Positions 14,362-27,838 of a stretch of 64,000 nucleotides of DNA are shown in pieces. The position numbers and the translations under genes were made by a program. Positions within the stretch are counted from its first letter, which is position 1; each line of letters begins with the position of its first letter. Under the pieces are notes generated by a model. The model ran no database searches and was not told the DNA's origin. It saw nothing but the letters and a program-made list of their open reading frames with translations. Source of the DNA: Cacajao melanocephalus (taxonomy: Eukaryota > Chordata > Mammalia > Primates > Pitheciidae); the NCBI GenBank assembly GCA_963573385.1, contig CAUYLG010065582.1, positions 1-64,000 of the forward strand. Direction: 5' to 3'.

Positions 14362-15054
14362 TCCGAAAGTCTTCAAGTTATTAAGGAAAAATCCTCTCTA
14401 CTTTTCACCTACTACTTAGCAAAAAAAGGCAAAGATCAAATGCAAGTACAGCTTACTGTTCCTGTTTCTAGCAAGTCAAGTAACATAAAGAAAAGAAAAA
14501 GATTTATATCGTTTGATGTGAGGCCAGAAGACATCCATAAGTAAAACTGGTAACTACTATGAAAGTTAAATTTAGCATGGCTGGGGTTCAGGGAGTCCAT
14601 TTGTAATGCAAAAGTTAGGGTAAACATAATAAATTGATGCTTTTAAACACCTTTTTTGAGAAATGGGAAAGAATTTTTCTATCACTGCTAATTTACTTAC
14701 AAATTATATGCTTTCCCAAGTCACTCCACCCTTGTAAATATAGAGTATACTCAAAACATTCAACTAGCTATCTTTAATCATAAATTAAGACTTCTGGTCT
14801 AAATTTATATTGTTAAATTACTTTATTCTAATCCATTCTCCAAAGCCAGAAAGAAAAATTACTTTCTAAACTTGGTGTTAAATTTAGGAAAAAATATATT
14901 CCTTAATTTCAAACAAATTTAAAACGAAGGAAACTGATACAGTAATTTTTTTGGGGGGTGTGGGGGGTTCACATCATTCGAACAGTTAATATTGTTTTAC
15001 TACCTACAGGATCAAATTTGGCTACTTTGGCTTTGTATGCAATTCACAATCTCC

Positions 15055-15175
15055 ATTTGATCCATTCAACAAATATTTTATTGGGCATGTATTATATTCC
15101 ACTATTCTAACAATAAATATTGGGGATAAAACAAATAAATCTCAGCCTCTGAGCTCGGTAAGCATCCAGTCTAGC
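15055..15175 (+). repeat. Ancient mammalian repeat fragment
   Basis: 'ccattcaacaaatattttat' then 'ggggataaaacaaataaatc', a dispersed consensus also seen at 46262 and 61530. Class not assigned. Confidence 0.5.
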
Positions 15176-15379
15176 AGAAGTGAATAATAATTGGTAAGAT
15201 ATAGTCTGATAGTCCCCATAATATTTATTACTAGGGAGTTTCTCATATATCTCCAGAAATTATTTGATACTCCTCCCATCAAGAGACAGAATTTAATTCC
15301 CCTCCTCTTAATTATGGGCTAGATTTATTGACTCAATTCTAACGAATAGAGTAGAGGAAAAAATTAAAAGTAACTTTTC

Positions 15380-15862
15380 AGTGAAGAAACATGGTAGTCA
15401 CCACCTAAACTAAGTAACCAAAGTTAACATCATCATTACTAAGACATGGTGAGATGATGCACTGAAAGGGGCAATTCACTAGTATTCTTCCTCAAATCAT
15501 GAGGATTACTGTTCCCCATAATCATCAGAAAACATCAGACAAACCCAAATTGATAGATAATGTATAAAACAGCTGACAAGCACTCTTTAAAAGTGTCATG
15601 GTCAGAAAAAACTAGGAAAAGCAACAGACTGGAACAGACTAAAGAGATACAACGAAATCCAACATGGCATCCTGGATTGGATCCTAGATCAACAGAAAAA
15701 GAACATGACTAAGAAAACTGGAGAAATCTGAAAAATTCTGCATTTTAGTTGATGGTACTGTACCAATTCTAATTTCTTACTTTTAACAAATATATTATGG
15801 TTACATGTTAATGGTCTTTGCAAGTTCTGTAAATCTAAAAACTTTTAAATAAAAGATTTAAA
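15380..15862 (+). mobile_element. Old L1 3' UTR fragment (copy A)
   Basis: 'aacatcagacaaacccaaat', 'aaagtgtcatggtcagaaaa', 'ctggattggatcctagatc' and a terminal 'aaataaaag'. The same 3' UTR family occurs at 18200-18755. Confidence 0.6.
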
Positions 15863-16636
15863 TATATACAATCTGTTAAGAATCATCGTGAGATAAGCAT
15901 ATGATCTATGAGACATCCAGCCAGAGTTGGCATCAGGGGTTGTGTGAGATCTGGGAATAATGTCGAAACTTGGTCTTGAAATATGGGAAGGAATTGATCA
16001 GCTGGAATGGGGAAGGGAGTAGAGAGAACAGAAGAATCCACTATCTAGGATCAAGATAGATTTTGGTTTGTGTGGTTAACAAGTGGTTCAGTATGACTGG
16101 CATAATGGGAGAAGAAATGGAAGCAGTGTCAAGAATTAAGGTCAGAGAGAAAAGCAGGAATTACCTGTATTCAAGATCGAGCCTCAAACTCCACAAGGAT
16201 CATAACAACCAAGTGCAGAAGTGACTACCTCTCCTGAAATCATTTCCTATACCAGTCATTTGGCCAAAACCATGTACTGCCTTGTGATAAGTTTGTCTTA
16301 TTATTTTAATTTTCCCAATTCACATCTTACTCCACAGAGTGAGATAGCAGGAACCAAGTTTCACATATCCCCTGAAATTTACCTTACTGGTTTCTACTTT
16401 ATATCATAGCTTGGACGTGTCTAGCATAGCAGGGACTCAATAGATAATATAATATAAACTAGTCATCAGAATTAATCTGAAGAATATGGTTATCAATGAG
16501 AAGCTGATTTTAATCATCATAAGTTGATTCACTGGGAAGGGTGAGGGTGCACAGAGAACAATGGTATAGATATTTCCAAAATCAAATACAAGTAACAAAG
16601 GACTACCTATTAAAAATCTTAGAAACCATCTTAGGG

Positions 16637-16918
16637 CAGCGGTCCCCAACCTTTATGGCACCAGTGACTAGTTTCTTGGAGAACAATTTTCCCATGGAAG
16701 GTGGGTGGGGTGGGAGCAGTTGATTTTGGAATGAAACTATTCCACCTCAGATCATCAGGCATTAGTTAGATTCTCATAAGGAACGTGCAGCAACCTAGAT
16801 GCCTCACATGCGCAGTTCACAACAGGTTACTGCTCCTATGAGAATCTAATCCCACAGCTGATCTAACAGGAAGCAGAGCTCCTGGTTCCTAACATGGCCT
16901 GGGGGCTGGGGACTCCTG
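16637..16918. mobile_element. MER1-like hAT-Charlie element (copy 1)
   Basis: Starts cagcggtccccaacc and ends ggggactcctg, with a weak terminal inverted repeat. Flanks tcttaggg (16629-16636) and ccttaggg (16919-16926) give an 8-bp target duplication with one mismatch. Opposite orientation to the copy at 43785. Confidence 0.85.
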
Positions 16919-17036
16919 CCTTAGGGGACTTAAGGACTAAGAAGATAAAAACTGTTCCACATAGCATCATTTCTGCGTATCGTTCTGATACTCTACTCCA
17001 TTCTACCTCCTGACAACAATCAACAAAAAAAGTGTC

Positions 17037-17246
17037 CTATAAAGTGGTTAAGAATCCAGGCTTTGAATCCAGATTCCATACATTGTAGCAAAGGCTCTTG
17101 GACAAAGTACTTAACTTCTCTAGCCCTTAGTAAAATGGGAACAGTATCAGGACTCAACTCTTAAAAGAACCCTATGGATTCAACCCATGCAAGTCTTCAA
17201 CACAATGTTTGGCACATGACAAGTGCTCAACTAATGTTAGCAATTA
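17037..17246 (+). mobile_element. MIR
   Basis: 'gtggttaagaatccaggct', 'caaagtacttaacttctct', 'gtaaaatgggaacagtatca' and 'gcacatgacaagtgctcaac' occur in MIR order. Confidence 0.85.
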
Positions 17247-18199
17247 CAACTGTGACTGCAATGTTATCTTTCAGTACGATAATGGCGAGGATGATGATAC
17301 CATTCAAGAGTACTGCCTTGCCACTGCTCACTTCTAAGTCTTTTACTTTTTATAGACCTTCTCTATAAAGATAGAGGGGAAAAATAGAGGGGAAAGATAG
17401 AGTTTAAAAGATAGAGGGGAAAAATTCCTTGCTGCTGTATTCTTCCTAAGAGCTAGTAAAAATATCAATTTTACATGAAAAGTAAAATCTTCATGTACAG
17501 TTGTTGTTTTATTCCACATACAAAACAGTAAGGTTAATCGACAAACAGGAAGATACCCTTGGCGTCAATAATCAGATAAACGTTGAAGAACAACTGCATA
17601 AAAGGGAAAACAAAGGACTATCCCCCAAATTATACTATTTCCTTTCCTACTTTTTTTAACTTCAACAGTTTAAAAGAGGTTAAGCTAGTACATTTCAAAT
17701 ATCTACAACACAAACTACTTATAGCTATTTTAAAGCAATTATTTGAAGCATTTTTTTCTTAAACTATTTAAGTAATGTTTAGCTCTCATGTTGACAGTGT
17801 ATTCTATAAGTGGCCAAAGGTACATTATACCAAACGTAAAGGTCTAGAGTTTCTCTGCACAAAAGGTACTTGGCAGTACAAACCAACTATATCAACAACA
17901 CTTTGTAGAACTGCCCACAAGAAACGTTAACTGCTGTATCAAACATTCCTGATGCTGAAGTGCTTATTACCTACAAAGAATGTTCTTCAACATATAATTC
18001 ATATTCTGTCAGAGATGAATCCTAATCCACCCATATGAATTTAGATAATCAACAGTATAACCAAGATACTACAGCATATATTTTCATGATATTTGTGAAA
18101 GGTTATAGATTAAGGCACAGAATATATTTATACATTTACCCATGTTTGTTCATATTATGAAAATATTAGCAAGAATCAGTATACGGAGAAATGTTATAG
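17247..18199. other. Unassigned AT-rich intronic sequence with GATAGAGGGG repeats
   Basis: Nothing gene-like. It contains the short repeat cluster at 17369-17429. Confidence 0.5.
17369..17429. repeat. Small imperfect tandem repeat, unit near atagaggggaaa
   Basis: 'atagaggggaaa' occurs three times, with a partial copy 'gatagagtttaaaa' between the second and third. Confidence 0.8.
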
Positions 18200-18755
18200 A
18201 AAGACATTAGACACTACCTTCACCAAGAGATCAAGGTTAGCATCCCCAGTTATGTCATGGGGGTATCATGTTACACCACCCCCCCCCCAAGAATGCAATG
18301 AAAGGGGCACTTCAACACTGTGATTTCTTTGCTAAAATCTGTAACTCCAGTTTAATCATGAAAATACATCCCACATACACAAACTAAAGAACATTTTACA
18401 AAATACTTAGCCAGCACTCTTTAAAATGGCCTAGATCATGGGAAACAAGAAAAACACTGAGACCGTCACAGATCAGAGGGGCCTAAGGAGACATGACAAC
18501 TAAGTGCAATGTGGTATTCTAGGCTGGATCCTAGAAAAGAAAAGGACATTACTGGAAAAACTGGTAAAATCCAGATAAAGTTAACAGTAAGGTGTCAATG
18601 TTGGTTTTTTAAACTAATGTATCACAGTAATATAAGACAGGAATATCCAGGGAAGAGTGATTGAAGGATACAGGGGAACTCTGTACTATCTTTGCAACAT
18701 TTTAGTAAAATCTAAAATTACTCCAAAACAAAAAGTTTATTAAAAAAAAAAAAAA
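18200..18755 (+). mobile_element. Old L1 3' UTR fragment (copy B)
   Basis: Shares the order of motifs with copy A: 'caatgaaaggggcacttca', 'cagcactctttaaaatggc', 'ctggatcctagaaaagaaa', then 'actccaaaacaaaaagttta' and a final A14 run. Confidence 0.65.
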
Positions 18756-18989
18756 AGTTTCCAGAACACATTAAAGGTTATCTAATAGCCACGGATAAAT
18801 TTTCTTGGAGTAACCACCACCACCAATAAATCCAATCACCAAGCTGAGTTTCCATAAATATTTCAAAAGTCAAATTTAACACCAAGAAAAGTCCTAGAGT
18901 AAGTCACAGCATTACAGAGACCATGACAGTCATCAATTCAACTAGGTTACTACAGATAGCTTACAACATTTTAGTAGTCTCTTACACTT

Positions 18990-19226
18990 TAGAGAATAAA
19001 ACCTAAACTCATAAGCTCTGAAGAACACAGCCCCTTGGTTCTCATTCAGCAGGATTTATTCAGAGAGATCAACCTTCTGAAAGTTCCTGAACAGTGTCAA
19101 GCTCATTCCCACCTCAGGGCCTCTAGCACTTGGTTTTCCTCATCTGTCTCTTCACACAGCCAGTTCCTTCTTATCTTCCAGGTGTCAGTTAAGCATATCA
19201 CTGTTCAAGGGACTCTCTGAACATTC
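18990..19226 (+). mobile_element. L2 fragment
   Basis: L2 3' region motifs in order: 'aataaaacctaaactcata', 'caagctcattcccacctca', 'gggcctctagcacttggttt', 'ttccttcttatcttccaggt'. Confidence 0.7.
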
Positions 19227-19462
19227 CACATAACCATTCTGTTTTTCACATTTCAATACAGCACTCAATAAATTGCATGAGTTCGTTCGTTTGTTCTTTT
19301 CTTTTCCTTCCTTCCTTCCTTTCTTCCTTTTTCTTTCTTTCCTTTCTTTCATACTCTCTTTCTTCACATAACCATTCTGTTTTTCATGTTTCAAAACAGC
19401 AATAAATAAATTGCATGAGTTCTTTCTTCCTCCCTCCCTCCCTTCTCCTCTCCCCGCCCCCT
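19227..19462. repeat. 138-bp direct duplication with CTTT/CCTT tracts
   Basis: 'cacataaccattctgttttt' occurs at 19227 and again at 19365. Each copy continues to 'taaattgcatgagttc' and then into a pyrimidine-rich tract (19290-19358 and 19422-19462). Confidence 0.85.
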
Positions 19463-19716
19463 CTCAACACAGAATTTCACTCCATCACCCAGGCTGGAGC
19501 AACCTCTGCCTACGAATTCAAGTAATTCTCATGCCTCAGCCTCATGAGTAGCTGAATCTACAGGCAAATGCCAACACACCTGGCTAATTTTTGTATGTTT
19601 AAGAGATGGAATTTCACCAGGGGTTTGCCATGTCTTGAACTCCTGACATCATGTGATCTGCCTGCCTCGGCCTCCCAAAGTGCTGGAAATACAGGCATGA
19701 GCCACCACACCTGGCC
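19463..19716 (-). mobile_element. Alu (minus strand) with internal deletion
   Basis: Follows the pyrimidine tract. After 'cacccaggctggagc' about 30 bases of the consensus are missing. Ends 'ccaccacacctggcca'. It is the last Alu before a 23-kb Alu-free stretch. Confidence 0.9.
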
Positions 19717-20579
19717 AACACGTTATTATAAAACAAACTCTGTTTCAGATGATTTTGCTCAACTGTAGGCTAATGTTAAGTATTCTGAACACATTTAAAC
19801 TGGGATAGGCTAAGCTACGATGTTTGGTAGGTTAGGTGTAGTAAACACATTCTTGACTTGTGCTGAGTTTATCAGGATATGAGGAGCACCTGTATTTTAT
19901 TTGGTTAACTGTCTAATGTCTCCTCTACTTTTTCATCATATTATTCCGGAGACAAGGCAGAATTATCCATGGAATCCTATCCTATAAATGGAATATCGTG
20001 TTGAAAAAGTATCTTCTCTTTTAGTAATCTTAGTTCTATCTTTTGGAGCTTGATAGTAAAGATTAATCCTCTCTCCAGAAAACAAGCCTAAAAATATCAG
20101 TCCGCATACTTATTACACTGACTCACTGACTGTTCTGCATAATCTATGTACTTTTAAAATGACCCAAAAAGATCTCTATAATTTCTGAATTGAAAAACCT
20201 TAAATATTTCATATTTTAGTGAAGTTGACACTGTTGTTAAGTATAGGAATTCCCCTGCTGGTTATCAGCAGCTTACATTTACTAAATTCATCTGCTCTGT
20301 AATACATACTATTACCACACAACAAGTGCTTTTTACAAAGTATTCAAGAGAGAAGGGAAGGCAAACAGGGATTTAATTATATATACATGAGATATTAAAG
20401 TTATTTGATAATATTGTCAAGCCCCCAAAACATGAGCGTACTCTTTTAATCAATCTGTTGTCATTTCTTCCACCTCTCTCCAGTATTCATCTTTTCATTC
20501 TTATTGCTACTGTTCGTATTTCAGTAAAGCCCTCATTATCTATTTTACCCACCTTCAGCCACAAAATGTTGGTTTTATA

Positions 20580-20745
20580 CCATCACACCTCTGTGAGAAA
20601 ACCCAGAATGATTCACTACTTCAAATCTAAGCTTCATTTTCAAGAGTTCAAAGTCTTCCATAATCTGACCCAATTATTTCAGACCATTCCCCGAACAAGT
20701 CTCTGTTCTATGCTCATAATATACGCTTGTTTCTAATTCTATGCC
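20580..20745 (+). mobile_element. Probable L2 fragment
   Basis: 'aagtcttccataatctgacc' and 'cccgaacaagtctctgttct' resemble the L2 3' region. The 92-codon open frame across it is chance. Confidence 0.4.
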
Positions 20746-23700
20746 TTTGCCTCTTATATAAGAAGTTTGTGTTTCTTGATTCAGTGAGTCACGAATTTCT
20801 CAAATTTTAAGTACAGCCCTACTTAGAAAAAAACATGTTAGAAACTCTTGGTAAGCAGTATTTCCATTATTCAAATGTTTTCCTTTTAAGAACACTTTTC
20901 TCTTTTGTTTTATCAGGAAAAACAAAAAGGCTGTTGATTGTGACTTACAAAAAGACGACTACATTCTTAGGTGTCTTTAAGTTACACTGGGATTTGGAAA
21001 CTTCAAGCCAAATCGCAACAGTATAACAGAGTACTCAAAAATCAAAACAGCAAAAAATAATGGGCACATGAATAAAAAGTAAAAAGCAATTTACTTGTAA
21101 ATTTTCAAAGTGCCACTTCATTATTACTTTGCTAAGGACAACAGTATCTTAAAATAATAAACCTTCATAGTCTTCCACTTACCAGTCAAAATTTATATTT
21201 TTCCAAGACAAAACAGTTACCTAAATACATAACAAAGATACCAATAAATACCTGTGAAAGACTATTTCTATTGTGAACAAAATGAGTAAAAGTATTGATA
21301 TTGATGACTATAAATTTCATTCAACTATATTAGGCTAACTACAGTTTAAAGGTTTCAAGTTCAAAGGCAAAGAAAATTTATCAAGCAAATTAAATTCTGT
21401 GATTAGTATAATTTACTCACTATGGGTGAAGAAGTTAGAAATCTTAGGTCCTAATTCTCAAAGATGTTCATCAAAACCACTTAATACCAGCTGAAGGGAA
21501 ACTGAGAGCAGTACTTTATTCTTAAAACATGAAATATATATTTTAAACATACATATTTATATCAAACAGTAACTAATCGAATTATACCAAACATCCTTAT
21601 GGTATTCACTACCATATGATAATCATGATCCACGCAAAAAAACTAAAGAAAAGCAAGGTCAGATGAACTTAATATTCAACTGCTCTACTTTCAAGCTTTC
21701 TATTTTTTTTATGTTGAAAAGGTTTTCTAGTTCTAAGGTTTGCCTAGCTGTTGAACTCATACCTCCTCAGAATTTTGGTTCAGCCAGAGCTTTTCTTTAA
21801 AACAAAAATTGCAATAAAAAAAATTATGGTCTAAATCGCAAAGATGACAAGAAATTTTAGCAATTTAAATAGACAAGCCTTGAAATAATACAGTGATCAA
21901 AGTATCCAGCAGCCTAATATAACCCAGCTGGCTCAGGCTTATCATATATGGTACTCATTACCACAATTGCACTATTTAATCTACTTCCTGGTGTCAACAA
22001 AAACTTTGTTATTAATTCCTCCCAGTTATAGATCTGCTTAAATTACTGTGCTTTCTGATAAGACAACTCTTTGTCCAAAAAAAATTTTTTAAAGGAGCAG
22101 GTGTTATTTTAAATGTTTTAGAAATGGAACCATGGTTAGTAAAACCACAGAAACCACAGTGGCTTTGTGTTATTAGCCATTTATATAAGGTTATGTTAAT
22201 TTCTATGGTGGTAACAGGTGACTCATGGTTAACACAATTTTGTAAGGGATCCACGTTTTATCAAAAAGGTAATCATATGCACATATCCAAAAAGAACTAT
22301 TCTATAAATTTTTGAAATTCAAGTAACAGATATATCCACTGACAAAGATACACAGGTTAGATTCTGCTAGCCAGTCCTCTTATCCATACACAACTTCACC
22401 ACCACTCATGTAGACCGTTGTTGGTTACAACTTGTAAGATTTTGAAACTATAGCTCCTACTGCCTTTAAGTAGTTAAATGTTTCTTAGTAACTTGTTTTA
22501 CACATAATTTGTTTCCAAAAAGACTCCATTTAGGCAAAGTAAAAATGCTAGGATTATTAAATCTACCACAACATTTGTGCCAAACACTGAAGCAGCAAAA
22601 AAAAATTATATCAAAAAATAAAAAGAGAAAAATAAGAAAAGGGGAGTATGATCATGGTTACTATCACTGGATTTACTTGTCTGTCTCAGCCATAGGTACC
22701 AGAACATTGAAATGATGAATTGTAAAAGTTGTTCACGGTGCACATCTCCATTTTTACAAATAGCTATTTGGACTGTTTACAAAGGAGTCACTAACTGCTC
22801 AGTGTTTCATGAGTGGCACCCAGCGTTCACACAGATTCCTTACAGCTAACTGATCCATTTCCTTTCCATGCTCTCTTCTCTTTCATTCTGCTTGCCCAGA
22901 TGGCAGTCACAGCAGATTGGAAGCATTGCACAACATACTACTTAACCATACTGTGTACTCAGTAAAGAAGGAAATTCACATGACAGGCTTTATCAGTATT
23001 GTCTGTTTAAGTCATCTGCAAAGCAATGTATTCTAGAAAGTCTTCCTGTGTCAAATTAAACCATCTATTCAAACTATTATTTGTAATTGCATTCAGTGAC
23101 ATTTAATAAGAACATATTTTTCTTCCCCTATCCTACCCAGCTTGATCTGTACTTTCAATTAGTTTCTCCATTCCATGTAGCAAATAGTAGAGGTTGTGCT
23201 GACTTTCAGCAGTGAAATGGGTTTGGTGTCTATATTCAACCACTGCTAATTTTCTGTTGAACTTCATTTTTACTTAATACCTAGTGTACACCCAGAAACT
23301 TCAGAAACCTTCTAAAACCTGGTGTAAAACTTAATATTCACTTGATTTCAGTTGTGTTGATGGTAAATTATAACATCAAGAAACAGACTTTTAAGTAAAT
23401 ACAGTATGTCTACAAGTCACAACTGCAGACAACTGCATCACTCATTGTGATTCTGAAATACTGGAATTACTGCCACCTCCCTATATTGTGATGGATTATG
23501 TACTAGATGGACATACTGGGGTTTCTAATTCTACACATACCATTAATTTGAAACTTGGCATCTCTGGGACTCAGTTTCCCATCCACTAAAAGAATTAAAA
23601 AACTTCCTCCTGTGATTCTCTTTGTAAATATGAAAAGTAAGGCTGCAGAGATCTAAGATTCCAATGAGCAGCAAAGCCAGAACTTTTATCAGAACTGTAG

Positions 23701-23747
23701 CCAGAACTCAGTTTAGATTTCCTGTTATGCCTATCTGAAAGTTTGAT

Positions 23748-23840
23748 ACATGTGTGTGTATATATACATATTTTTTAATATACATTTTTAAAATATATAT
23801 ATTTGGTACATATGTATATTATAAATATATTCTATTTTAG
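23748..23840. repeat. TA/TG-rich low-complexity tract
   Basis: Runs of TATA and TGTG steps from 'acatgtgtgtgtatatata' to 'aaatatattctatttt'. Confidence 0.8.
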
Positions 23841-25428
23841 AAATTTTCTCAACTAAGAACTATAATGGTATATGTGTACACACATTACTTCCGTAATTGG
23901 ATACTAGCATCTTTTCAGGTTGCTCAGAAGATGTGGAGACAATTTAGACAGAAATGCAAATCTGGATTCTGAAAAACAAAATCAGCATCTCAGGGAGGTA
24001 ACCCAGATACAGCTTAAAATGATCTTAATACTACATATAATGTCTATACCACCCCATTCCTCATTTTATCAACAGAGAAAATAGCTCATACACATCAAGG
24101 TATTTAATCACCAACCTTTATACAACCCCTCATCCTCTTCTAATACTGAATCTTTTTATAGTTTTATTTTATCTTTTTTCATGGTGCTGATAATGCTGGT
24201 GGTTGGAGGAGGACAAGAAATTAAAATATTAAGAAGAAACAATCCACATTACCAAGAATCCTGGTAATAGACTTTTTAAAAAACTGAGTACATTTCAAGT
24301 ATTGGGAGTTGCTACCAAATGACAACGAATCAAAAGTAAAAATAAAATACTTCTAATATGACAAAGAAAAACAGAGGATCAACTTAGAAATTTTCAAGAA
24401 CAAAAGTGTCTTATGAAACAAATACACATTCAGAATCACTTTGAATTACAAACTTGGAGATACATAGTTTTGTAAATAGGTGTTAATAATCCCAAGTCAT
24501 TCTCCAGCTAAACAAAAATATATTCCAGACACATTCACCTGCATATTAACATAATATTCACCATTCAAATCTGATTGACTAACATAATGCACTAAAAAAT
24601 CTCCCCATGCTTCTCATGTTCAAGTCAAATACACTGCTTAACACAGCTAAGTTCTATAAATAACAAATATTTCAAAACATATCTATAGCAGAAAGGTAAG
24701 TAAGCAAAGGCTAAAGTGCCCAGCACACTGTTTCCACTCAAATACTGGTTTAATGAATAAACAACAAAAGAAAGAAAGAAAAGCAAAAAGGAAACACTAA
24801 AGTGAGAGCAGATGAGCCTGGAAGCACAGTGACTCAAGGATAACTGGAATTTGTAAGACTGCTGCTGCTGCTGTCATTACTGTCTGCTGAGGATAACAGC
24901 ATGCGACAAGTCTAAGGAGCCCCAAAGTAGATTCTGCTGCCAAACTCCTTCTACCACAGTTGCTGGCTGTGAGGTTAGTAGCCTACCACCGAAATATGTC
25001 TCTACCAGGTAGTCACCCATCCAATTCTATAAACCAGAAAAAAGGTTTCTGATTCATAGAACCAGGAAAAAAAAAATTTCTGCAAAGACCACTGGAATAA
25101 TTGTATGACCCTCTTACTCACTGTTTAGTTACATAGGAAAGAAGGGCTGTCTGCATATCAAAAGATGACATTTGTAGCTTAGATATCAGCGGGCAACTGT
25201 ATATGAGGGTAAGGAAAGAGTGAGATGTGGGGTTGCATTATAAACCTACACTGTTACATTATTAAAGTCAAAATAAATAGTCTTTGTTTTCAGCTAGATC
25301 AGAAAGCATCTAAAATGTACTGAGTAAAAATTACTGTTTAAAAAAAGCAGTAAATAATACTTGTGGTGAAGTGTTAACAATATGAAAACACAATTCTGAA
25401 ACTGCTAATAGGTAACCCACGAAGCATA

Positions 25429-25473
25429 ATCTCAAACAGATAAAAGAACGATCTCAAAACAGATAAAAGTTCC
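25429..25473. repeat. 22-bp tandem duplication
   Basis: 'atctcaaacagataaaag' at 25429 and 'atctcaaaacagataaaag' at 25451. Confidence 0.85.
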
Positions 25474-27782
25474 ACAAACTACGAAAATTTCACCTAGAGA
25501 GAGACGAATATAAAGCAAATAGAACACTTTACTGGCATAACTAAGACAGCACTTTTAGGATGAAGGGCAGTTTGGAAAACTCAGTATTAGCAACAAAACA
25601 TCAAATCTAATTATAATTAATTATCAATCTGTAAAACATACATTAGGTAATATATTTAATTGAGGGAAAGAAACTGAGTAGCATTTCTCTTGGGCAAGAT
25701 AGGAAGCAAGTTTGAACTTGAAAAAAAGGATAGCAAGGATCTTTGGTTACATACTGTAATTCTGACTTTTTGACATTTTAATTAGTACTAAAACAGCTCA
25801 TTTTAATGGCTATTACCTTAAAGTTTAGTAATAAATTCAAATATCTTTACCTAAAGTTGTTGTGGGTCAAAAGTAAGACAGTTTTTATTTAATTAAAATT
25901 TAAACCACTGGGAACAGTAATTTAAGGATTACATTTTTAGACTTGGGAAACTTAGGAATTTTAAATACTATTTAAGTACTGTATCCACCTGTAATTTTCA
26001 AATCTTACAGTATTACTTTAAGTCTGCACAAAATTTGAACAGGTTTTACTTGGCTTGTTTCCAAACCATAGCACTTATGCTTTGGGGACTAAGGGAGAGT
26101 ACAGTGTAAAGCGCTTTAATTTCTTTAAGCAGAAAAATATTTTACCTTGACCACATTTTCAAAAGTATATCCTTCCACGTACAAGTTTCTCAACTCATTT
26201 TTTAAAAAAGAAACGAAAAAGAACTAAATTGTAAAACATGAAATGCAAAAATATTTTATAAGCTTTCAAAATGAAGCTGGACTTTGTTCCTACTATTGTA
26301 TTCAAAATCTTGAGACACTCAAACTGAAAGAACAAAAAAGCCATAGAATTACTGGAATTGATGCTTCCTATTTGGATTTTACTTCTCTTACATTCTAATT
26401 ACCTTAATAAACCAAAAACCAAACACATAAAGTAAATTAAGGTTTTTAAGTTAAAGTTTCAACTCACAACTCAGGCTCTTCTGAGTGATCAAAAAACTGT
26501 AAGTGAGAAATAATCTAAAGTTCATTGCTCTGATTATTTAGTAGTAATTCATTAAATGTGAACAGTTTAACATTTTCAAAATACTATGTGAGTAACAAAA
26601 AGATGAATACCAAGGGCAATTATATCATAATTCAATGTACAGATTCTCTCTAGTTACCTGCTTATATAATGCTTCTAAAATCAAATATCTATTAAGTATT
26701 TTACTAAATATTTTAAATAGAACCAACTGCAATATGGGCCCCAAGGTTCTATAAACATGACACTAACATCATTATAAGGAGAACTTCCATGTATAAAAAC
26801 AAACATCAAAAACAACTTCTCTGGCCGGATACTAAAGCAACAGCAATATCTAAGAAGTATTTTCAAGGAATATAATTACCTCTGAACAATAAAGATGTCA
26901 AATAAAAAATATGTATGTATCAGTTTGTTCTTGATTTCTACAGTTATGTGTGTCACTTATGAGGACCAAATATACAAATAATTGGAACACATTCACAAGA
27001 CACAACTTTCTTGTTTAACAGTTACTTAAAATTACAACTGACATCTATTTACAGAATCAAATTTCACCTCTCCTGTGAAGTCATCCCCGAAAGGAATTAC
27101 TGGCTGATAGCTGGGTGTTCCCATCATTTTTTCCTTCCATAGTCTAGACTTACATCAATTCTGTTTTACAATTTTTTTAAGTACACATTGTCCCTCCCAC
27201 TTAAAATCTTTTGAGACAGTAACCGGGATTTGGTGTCTATCTTTTTTACTTCCCACTCAAGTAATTTGCGGCTAAATGCTGAAGTGAATTACTGTGGACT
27301 AATTTCTTTCTGGATACTTGAAACATTTTATCATACCTCTATACTTGATCACAATGATATGAGGTCACTAGGTAAATATGCTCCTATTTCTCCCGTAAAC
27401 TTCAAAATATACCCCCAAATTGTCTACCTATTACTTCTAACATTGCTACAAAAAAAAAATCATTTTTAAAAATGCTACAAAAGAAACAGAAGTTTTAAAA
27501 AACGAATCTGTCAAACAGACCACAGTGATCACTAACTATTCATACAGATACGGGGTAAGACAAAATAGTAAGTAAACATATGTCTATCCACAAAATGTCC
27601 CCATCTGTCTAAAGAATATTGAAAGCTTTCTCTGTCCAAACTCAACTCTTCCCTGAGCTCAAAAGCAATACAAAGACGAAACAGTAACCACAGACTAGGT
27701 TTCCAGCAGTTTTACCCTGGGTGTGGGCTGCAGAAAAACTAAGAAGAGAAGGAAGGCGAGATTTGAGGAAGCAAGTAACTAC

Positions 27783-27838
27783 GCAGAGATTTTCTCCAAC
27801 GAAAAGTATAGCAGAGATTTTCTCCAACGTAAAATATG
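27783..27838. repeat. 28-bp tandem duplication
   Basis: 'gcagagattttctccaacg' starts both units (27783 and 27811). The remaining 9 bases differ at three positions. Confidence 0.9.

Noticed and set aside
18279..18288. C10 homopolymer
   Set aside because: A simple mononucleotide run within an old L1 3' UTR; no function suggested.
24859..24873. (CTG)5 as a candidate expansion repeat
   Set aside because: Five units is too short and common to be notable.
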